NCBI RefSeq assembly: GCF_004341515.1
Contig: NZ_SLZF01000001.1
Location: 372,001-436,000, forward strand
DNA: 64,000 nucleotides
Reading direction: 5' to 3'
From: Allobosea sp. BK604
Lineage (GTDB): Bacteria > Pseudomonadota > Alphaproteobacteria > Rhizobiales > Beijerinckiaceae
The translations under genes were made by a program, and so were the position numbers. The notes under the pieces were generated by a model, which saw nothing but the letters and a program-made list of their open reading frames with translations, did not search any database and was not told the origin of the DNA. Below are positions 59,762 to 64,000 of this stretch, one piece after another; within the stretch, counting starts at the first letter, position 1, and every line of letters starts with the position of its first letter.

Positions 59762-61092
59762 TATCGGAGGAGATCCGTCCCTCGGAGGCCGGAGATATCC
59801 AAACGGTGGGTCTGCTCGGCAAAGCGCGGATCGCGCTCGTGTTTCCTGGAAAGCATCTGCTTGACGGCGCAGGCGCCGCGCAAGTGCTGGAACTACAAAA
59901 TTCCTGGTTGAAGACAAATGGCTTTGCCACCGATCTAATACTGATAGCACCGCATTTGTCGTGGTCTATCCGCAAGCGCAAGCAGCGACGCGAGAGCTTG
60001 ATGCGAGCAGCAAAGGCAATGGGGTTCGATGACATCAGGCTCGTTGACATCGGATGGAGCGACCCAAAGCGCTGGTTGGCAATCATTAAACTTGTAATGA
60101 CCAGGCTTCGCGGCATCTGGTCCATAGAAGATGACCTCGCGATCTCGGATGCCAGCTGCGTGAAAGCGCTGTCGGCATCAGCGCGAGATCGCTACGCTGG
60201 CGTCATTTGCAACTACGTGTCTGGGCTGTCGGCGGCCGATTCCCTTGTATCACGACACCGTCAGCTTCTCGTACTGCACGACTGGATGGCGGCAGCAGAA
60301 ACGCCGCGAATGATCGCGATTTTGCATCAAAATAGGCTGAGACTCGCTTTAAATGAAGATGAAGCGGCGCGCATAACAGCAATTGCACCGAAATTTCCCT
60401 GCTATACCGGTCTACCGACGCTTCTCGATCGCTACGATAATCTCAATTTACACGGAACCGACGAGAGCACCGAAATCAATACAGAATCACCGTCGCCCCA
60501 CGAAGAGCAAAATGCACCGAACACCGTTGGCGGCCCCGACCCCTCCATAACCAGCTCTGAGATTGATCTCCTGTTCGTAGGTAGCGCACACCCTCCGAAC
60601 TGCGCTGGAATTGCTGCGTTTGTACGCGATTGCTTCATACCCTACCTCTCGGCACGCGGAGTCAGGCTTGTCATTGCCGGAGCAGCTGGACCGGCGGCAG
60701 GCCTTCCTGCCGCGCCGGGACTTCACGTCCTCGGTTATGTGGGCGATCTGCGACCACTCTATGCTGCTGCCAAGTTGGTCATCGTTCCGCTCCTGAGCGG
60801 CACCGGCGTTTCAATCAAGACGTTGGAAGCGGTAGCATTGGGAAAGCCCGTCTTGACAACACCCGTCGGGATACGTGGTTTGGGAGCCGATGTCAGACCA
60901 ATCTTGCAGCCCCCATTCGATCAAGCGTGGGCGGATCAAATCTTAGCCCTCTTACAAGACCCAGCAGCCAGGGAAGAATGGCGCGATTGTTTGCGGGACT
61001 CGATTTCAGGGAAGACCCTCGACAAGGCCCTCCATGACATCATGGAACGCCTGATCAATAGCCCGCAAGATAGCGACGCAACCGGCAAGTAA
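59758..61092 (+). CDS. Family 4 glycosyltransferase
   Basis: 444 residues. ARIALVFPGKHLLDGAGAAQ opens the protein; the donor domain has IDLLFVGSAHPPNCAGIAAF, VRLVIAGAAGPAAGLP, HVLGYVGDLRPLYAAAKLVIVPL and GTGVSIKTLEAVALGKPVL. This is the Glyco_trans_1_4 pattern. A low-complexity hydrophilic insert (~235-270) is unusual, and the 5' half is less G+C-rich than its neighbours, hinting at separate origin. Last gene of the plus-strand run begun by gmhA. No terminator was recognised after it. Confidence 0.84.
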   Translation: MISEEIRPSEAGDIQTVGLLGKARIALVFPGKHLLDGAGAAQVLELQNSWLKTNGFATDLILIAPHLSWSIRKRKQRRESLMRAAKAMGFDDIRLVDIGWSDPKRWLAIIKLVMTRLRGIWSIEDDLAISDASCVKALSASARDRYAGVICNYVSGLSAADSLVSRHRQLLVLHDWMAAAETPRMIAILHQNRLRLALNEDEAARITAIAPKFPCYTGLPTLLDRYDNLNLHGTDESTEINTESPSPHEEQNAPNTVGGPDPSITSSEIDLLFVGSAHPPNCAGIAAFVRDCFIPYLSARGVRLVIAGAAGPAAGLPAAPGLHVLGYVGDLRPLYAAAKLVIVPLLSGTGVSIKTLEAVALGKPVLTTPVGIRGLGADVRPILQPPFDQAWADQILALLQDPAAREEWRDCLRDSISGKTLDKALHDIMERLINSPQDSDATGK

Positions 61093-61434
61093 TAATCCAT
61101 CCTTTCGCCCTTGAGGCGCGGTCTGTACTGGACTGCGTCCCTTCAAGGCGACGGGTTGGCGGCCAGACGACCTCAACTCGGAAAGGCGCATAAGAATGGA
61201 AAGCGTGCCGGTAGATTGATTTGACAGCGCTCTTGGCTTTCATCGAGCCCGCACCAAGCGTCCGAACGCCCGGCGTCGCGAGCAATGCCCACCGCTAAGG
61301 AGGCCGGCCACGCCGGCTGTTGAGGCTCGTCGCAGCGGCTCAGATCGAGCGCATCCGCCGATGCTACGGCACCATATCGTCGCTCGCGCGTTCGAATCTC
61401 TGAGGCCGCAGCTATGTGGCGCAGAGGAAATTCG
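61093..61434. other. Intergenic region after the glycosyltransferase run
   Basis: About 340 bases. A TTGACA hexamer lies at 61222-61227, but no acceptable -10 follows at 16-18 bases. No gene with a plausible ribosome-binding site. It ends with the strong ribosome-binding site of the next small ORF (AGAGGA at 61423-61428). Confidence 0.35.
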
Positions 61435-61710
61435 ATGTTTGGATTGTTCGAAGCGTTCGCGAAGCAGATCGAGGAGCAGACGCGGGAGTATGTCAGGACG
61501 CAGGAGAACGTCCGCCAGCGAGCCGTGAGCGGCTTGCTCGACCCGTTTCAGATGCTGCAGCCGATGCGAGCCACGGTTGAGAGCGCCGAAGCCTGCGACC
61601 TTCAACCTCCACGGTTGCCAGCAGAGCGTCGTCGCCCTGCGAAGGGGCAGAGCCAGGCAAAACGTCGGCAGCGAACTGCTAAGAAGCGGCCGGCTCCGAA
61701 CTTCGCGTGA
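61435..61710 (+). CDS. Small hypothetical protein, basic C-terminus
   Basis: 91 residues from ATG at 61435, with AGAGGA exactly six bases upstream. N-terminal MFGLFEAFAKQIEEQTREYV is amphipathic helical; the C-terminal third is Arg/Lys/Pro-rich (RRRPAKGQSQAKRRQRTAKK). No family recognised; the helical start plus basic, Ala-Lys-Pro tail recalls phasin- or histone-H1-like tails, but this is only composition. Nine bases before the next small gene. Confidence 0.5.
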   Translation: MFGLFEAFAKQIEEQTREYVRTQENVRQRAVSGLLDPFQMLQPMRATVESAEACDLQPPRLPAERRRPAKGQSQAKRRQRTAKKRPAPNFA

Positions 61711-61719
61711 GGCTCTGCG

Positions 61720-61908
61720 ATGAACGCTTTCCTCGCCATCGCTTTGCTGGCCGTGCTGGCCATCGCCGGCTGCCTCGCCACTGGCGGCCAAGGGATATGG
61801 GCAATACCCCTCGTCATCATCTCTGCCGGCTGCGGTCGCCTGTTCGTGCGCAGTGGCGGCGACCGAAGGTACGCGGTGGCGGACGCCCGACACCCTGACA
61901 AGGTCTAA
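61720..61908 (+). CDS. Small putative lipoprotein or membrane peptide
   Basis: 62 residues. MNAFLAIALLAVLAIAGC is a signal-like hydrophobic start ending in a lipobox-compatible I-A-G-C (Cys18), followed by a second hydrophobic stretch (IWAIPLVIISAGCGRLF) and a polar tail. GTGAGG lies seven bases upstream. Likely co-transcribed with the preceding small gene. Function unknown. Confidence 0.45.
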   Translation: MNAFLAIALLAVLAIAGCLATGGQGIWAIPLVIISAGCGRLFVRSGGDRRYAVADARHPDKV

Positions 61909-61951
61909 CGCTTCAAGCTCACGCGGATTTGGCCAATGGACCGGGAAACGA

Positions 61952-63682
61952 TCAATGAATTTCCGGCTCGGCTACTTTTGCGGTGCCTTCGAGATAGTCG
62001 AAATCGCAGCCCTTGTCGGCCTGCTGTATATGGGCAGCCGACATCTTGCCGTAGCCGCGGGCATAGTCGCGGTTCGGCGGTGACCACGTGGCCAGGCGCT
62101 CGGCGATCTCCGCGTCCGTGAGATCAACCGAGATGCTGCGCGCCTCGACATCCACGGCGATGATGTCGCCGGTCTGCACGGCAGCGAGCGGGCCTTTGAC
62201 ATAGGCCTCCGGCGCGACATGAAGCACGCAGGCACCGTAGCTGGTGCCGGACATGCGCGCGTCGGAGATGCGCAGCATGTCGCGCACGCCCTGCTTCAAT
62301 AGCTTCTTCGGGATCGGCAGCATGCCCCATTCCGGCATGCCGGGACCACCGACCGGCCCGCAATTCTTCAGGACCATGATGTGGTCGGCGGTGACGTCGA
62401 GACTCTGATCGTTCACGGCGCGCATCATCGCGTCGTAATCCTCGAAGACCAGCGCCGGGCCGCGATGCTTGAGCAGGCGAGGCTCGGCGGCGGACGGCTT
62501 GATGACACAGCCATTGGGGGCAAGGTTGCCCTTCAACACCGCCAGTCCGTTCGCGGTCGAGACCGCCTTATCGAGCGGACGGATGACGTTGTCGTCATAG
62601 ACCTGAGCGAGCGCGATCGTCTCCGAGATCGGCTTGCCGGTCACGGTCATGGCGTCGGTGTGGAGCTTGCTCTCGAGCTGCTTCAGCAGCGCCGGCAGGC
62701 CACCGGCATAAAAGAAATCCTCCATCAGGAAATCCCCTGATGGACGCAGGTTGGCGATGACCGGAACCTTGCGCGAGAAGGCGTCGAAATCCTCGGGCGT
62801 CAGCGGCACGCCGGCACGGCCCGCCATGGCGATGAGATGGATGATCGCGTTGGTCGAGCCTGCCACCGCCATATGGACGATGAGTGCGTTCTCGAAGCTC
62901 TTTCGCGTCAGGATGCGGTCCGGAGTGAGGTCTTCCCAGACCATCTCGACGATGCGCTTGCCGGCGGCCGCAGCCATGCGCGGATGGGCGGCGTCGGCGG
63001 CGGGGATGGCGGAAGCGCCCGGCAAGGTGAGGCCGAGCACCTCGGCATGGCTCATCATCGTGGCGGCGGTACCCATCACCATGCAGGTGCCGTGCGAGCG
63101 CGCGATCCCGCTCTCCATGTCGCGCCACTGGTCGTCGGAGATGTTGCCCGCTTCCTTCTCGGCCCAGTACTTCCAGACATCGGCGCCGGACCCGAGCACT
63201 TTGCCGGCCCAGTTGCCGCGCAGCATCGGCCCGGCCGGCACGAAGATGAAGGGCAGGCCGGCGCTGCAGGCGCCCATGATCAGCGCCGGCGTGGACTTGT
63301 CGCAGCCGCCGAGCAGCACCACGCCGTCGAGCGGGTGGGAGCGGATCGATTCCTCCGTCTCCATCGCCAGGAAGTTGCGGTAGAGCATGGTCGTCGGCTT
63401 CTGGTACTGTTCCGAGGCCGACATCACCGGAATCTCGACCGGGAAGCCGCCGGCAGCCCAGACCGCGCGCTTCACCGCCTCGGCGCGGTCGCGCAGATGG
63501 GTGTGGCACGGGTTGATCTCGGACCAGGTATTGATGATCCCGATCACCGGCTTGCCCATGAACTCGTCATGGTTGAGGCCCATTTGCAGCGCCCGCGAGC
63601 GGTGACCAAAGGAGCGCAGATCGCTCGCGCCGAACCAGCGCTTCGAGCGCAGCGTATCGGGCGTCTTGCGGGGGTGGGTCAT
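61952..63682 (-). CDS. IlvD/Edd family dehydratase (sugar-acid dehydratase, L-arabonate dehydratase-like)
   Basis: 576 residues, typical of pentonate dehydratases in this family rather than the longer Edd. It starts KRWFGASDLRSFGHRSRALQ; GIINTWSEINPCH, LLGGCDKSTPALIMGA (Fe-S cluster Cys), SHGTCMVMGTAATMM (second Cys), GSTNAIIHL and DARMSGTSYGACVLHV follow. The family removes water from aldonic acids to give 2-keto-3-deoxy acids. A DapA-family gene upstream on the same strand fits the next step of an arabinonate/xylonate/fuconate-type pathway. The start ATG has GGGAAT-like spacing only; 144 bases separate it from that gene. Confidence 0.9.
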   Translation of the reverse strand: MTHPRKTPDTLRSKRWFGASDLRSFGHRSRALQMGLNHDEFMGKPVIGIINTWSEINPCHTHLRDRAEAVKRAVWAAGGFPVEIPVMSASEQYQKPTTMLYRNFLAMETEESIRSHPLDGVVLLGGCDKSTPALIMGACSAGLPFIFVPAGPMLRGNWAGKVLGSGADVWKYWAEKEAGNISDDQWRDMESGIARSHGTCMVMGTAATMMSHAEVLGLTLPGASAIPAADAAHPRMAAAAGKRIVEMVWEDLTPDRILTRKSFENALIVHMAVAGSTNAIIHLIAMAGRAGVPLTPEDFDAFSRKVPVIANLRPSGDFLMEDFFYAGGLPALLKQLESKLHTDAMTVTGKPISETIALAQVYDDNVIRPLDKAVSTANGLAVLKGNLAPNGCVIKPSAAEPRLLKHRGPALVFEDYDAMMRAVNDQSLDVTADHIMVLKNCGPVGGPGMPEWGMLPIPKKLLKQGVRDMLRISDARMSGTSYGACVLHVAPEAYVKGPLAAVQTGDIIAVDVEARSISVDLTDAEIAERLATWSPPNRDYARGYGKMSAAHIQQADKGCDFDYLEGTAKVAEPEIH

Positions 63683-63736
63683 GGGAGATTCCTCGAAGTC
63701 TTCGTGTTCTAATGTGCGCGCGGTCGGCGCCGCGTC

Positions 63737-63814
63737 ATGGTCGGGCTTGGCCCGACCATCTCGGAAACAAGCTGGCTCGTCACGAGTTTCCCGGCTCTGC
63801 GCTCCGGCCGGGAA
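63737..63814. repeat. Composite palindromic intergenic element (REP-like)
   Basis: Two hairpins lie in the 144-base gap between the DapA-family and IlvD genes. The first is a perfect 10-bp stem ATGGTCGGGC / GCCCGACCAT (63737-63746 and 63750-63759). The second has TTCCCGGC (63788-63795) and GCCGGGAA (63807-63814). This style of CCCGGC/GCCGGG unit flanked by TCATTCC-like sequence is familiar as a dispersed REP element in Hyphomicrobiales genomes. No second copy was noticed in the window. Confidence 0.6.
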
Positions 63815-63826
63815 TGACGGTTGCCG

Positions 63827-64000
63827 TCACTCCGCCGCGGCGCGCTGGGCGCTCCAGCCGGCCACGATCTTGCGCAGTTCCGCGCGCTCGGTCTCGTTGA
63901 GCTCGGGCAAGCCCGGCAGGCGGACCGGGCCGACCGGAGTGCCGAGCAGGCCGAGCGCTTCCTTGACCACGGTGACGTTGGCGCCGTTGCCATATTTCGT
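63827..64000 (-). CDS. Dihydrodipicolinate synthase (DapA) family protein, C-terminal part
   Basis: Partial gene running off the right edge; the last 57 residues are present and end at a stop at 63827-63829. The sequence TKYGNGANVTVVKEALGLLG followed by PVGPVRLPGLPELN and a final helix is typical of the C-terminus of DapA/NAL-superfamily lyases. Next to an IlvD/Edd dehydratase, the enzyme is likely a 2-keto-3-deoxy sugar-acid aldolase or dehydratase rather than the lysine-biosynthesis enzyme. Reading from this gene into the IlvD gene suggests one operon. Confidence 0.8.
   Translation of the reverse strand, partial: TKYGNGANVTVVKEALGLLGTPVGPVRLPGLPELNETERAELRKIVAGWSAQRAAAE

Noticed and set aside
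1..64000. CRISPR arrays, tRNA/rRNA genes and insertion sequences
   Set aside because: I looked for regularly spaced repeats, transposase motifs (DDE, HUH, serine recombinase) and tRNA-like folds and saw none, though a tRNA scan was not run.

Overview
This 64 kb, mostly G+C-rich window looks chromosomal and alphaproteobacterial. A Hyphomicrobiales (Rhizobiales) host, possibly Bosea-like, is my guess from codon choice, protein sequence style and a CCCGGC/GCCGGG palindromic intergenic element near the right end. No 16S or other marker is present to prove it. Almost all of the window is a large, mosaic surface-polysaccharide locus (O-antigen, capsule or exopolysaccharide), interrupted by one catabolic/transport block and ending in a sugar-acid catabolic operon.

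Layout. (1) 0.07-6.4 kb: a large membrane protein with a DCC (DUF393) domain and a tandem C-terminal repeat broken by a homopolymer frameshift, an OafA-type acyltransferase, and a ManC-type GDP-mannose pyrophosphorylase/phosphomannose isomerase. (2) 6.8-9.8 kb (+): a WecE-like sugar aminotransferase and a polytopic GT-C-like protein. (3) 16.8-9.8 kb (-): two methyltransferases, a GtrB-type GT2, RmlA, a PhyH dioxygenase, an MprF/AglD-type flippase-domain protein and a polytopic protein. (4) 17.1-22.1 kb (+): RmlB-like dehydratase, GT2, DegT aminotransferase, WbqC and a Zn-ribbon methyltransferase, nearly all overlapping. (5) 25.9-22.1 kb (-): two methyltransferase-fold proteins, an ATP-grasp ligase and a metallophosphoesterase-NeuD fusion, joined by short overlaps. 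(6) 26.1-34.5 kb: a lone methyltransferase (+), then (-) a glycosyltransferase, Zn-ribbon methyltransferase, WbqC, methyltransferase, NeuD-like acetyltransferase, beta-propeller glycosidase-like protein and a second GT-C-like protein. (7) 34.8-40.0 kb (+): a UDP-glucuronate-epimerase-like SDR, then an amidohydrolase with a complete TRAP transporter, preceded by a palindromic operator candidate and a small leader ORF. (8) 40.4-44.0 kb (+): Wzm/Wzt-type ABC exporter, hexapeptide acetyltransferase, methyltransferase. (9) 54.8-44.0 kb (-): SDR, HddA heptose kinase, a 1041-residue GT4-GT2 fusion, C-methyltransferase, two SDRs and two FkbM methyltransferases. (10) 55.1-61.1 kb (+): GmhA, HddC, GmhB and three glycosyltransferases. 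(11) 61.4-64 kb: two small ORFs, then IlvD/Edd dehydratase and the end of a DapA-family aldolase/dehydratase on (-).

How it works together (inference). HddA, GmhA, GmhB and HddC form a complete GDP-D-glycero-alpha-D-manno-heptose route. RmlA, RmlB and two DegT enzymes without RmlC/RmlD point to a dTDP-4-amino-4,6-dideoxyhexose. NeuD, WbqC, ATP-grasp, PhyH and about twelve methyltransferase-fold proteins would decorate these sugars, many glycosyltransferases assemble the chain, and a short Wzt with Wzm exports it. Several families occur as divergent pairs (WbqC, NeuD, two small methyltransferase types, GT-C-like, GtrB-like GT2, DegT), which suggests two related decoration cassettes. The least described part is the 22-26 kb module with the metallophosphoesterase-NeuD fusion.
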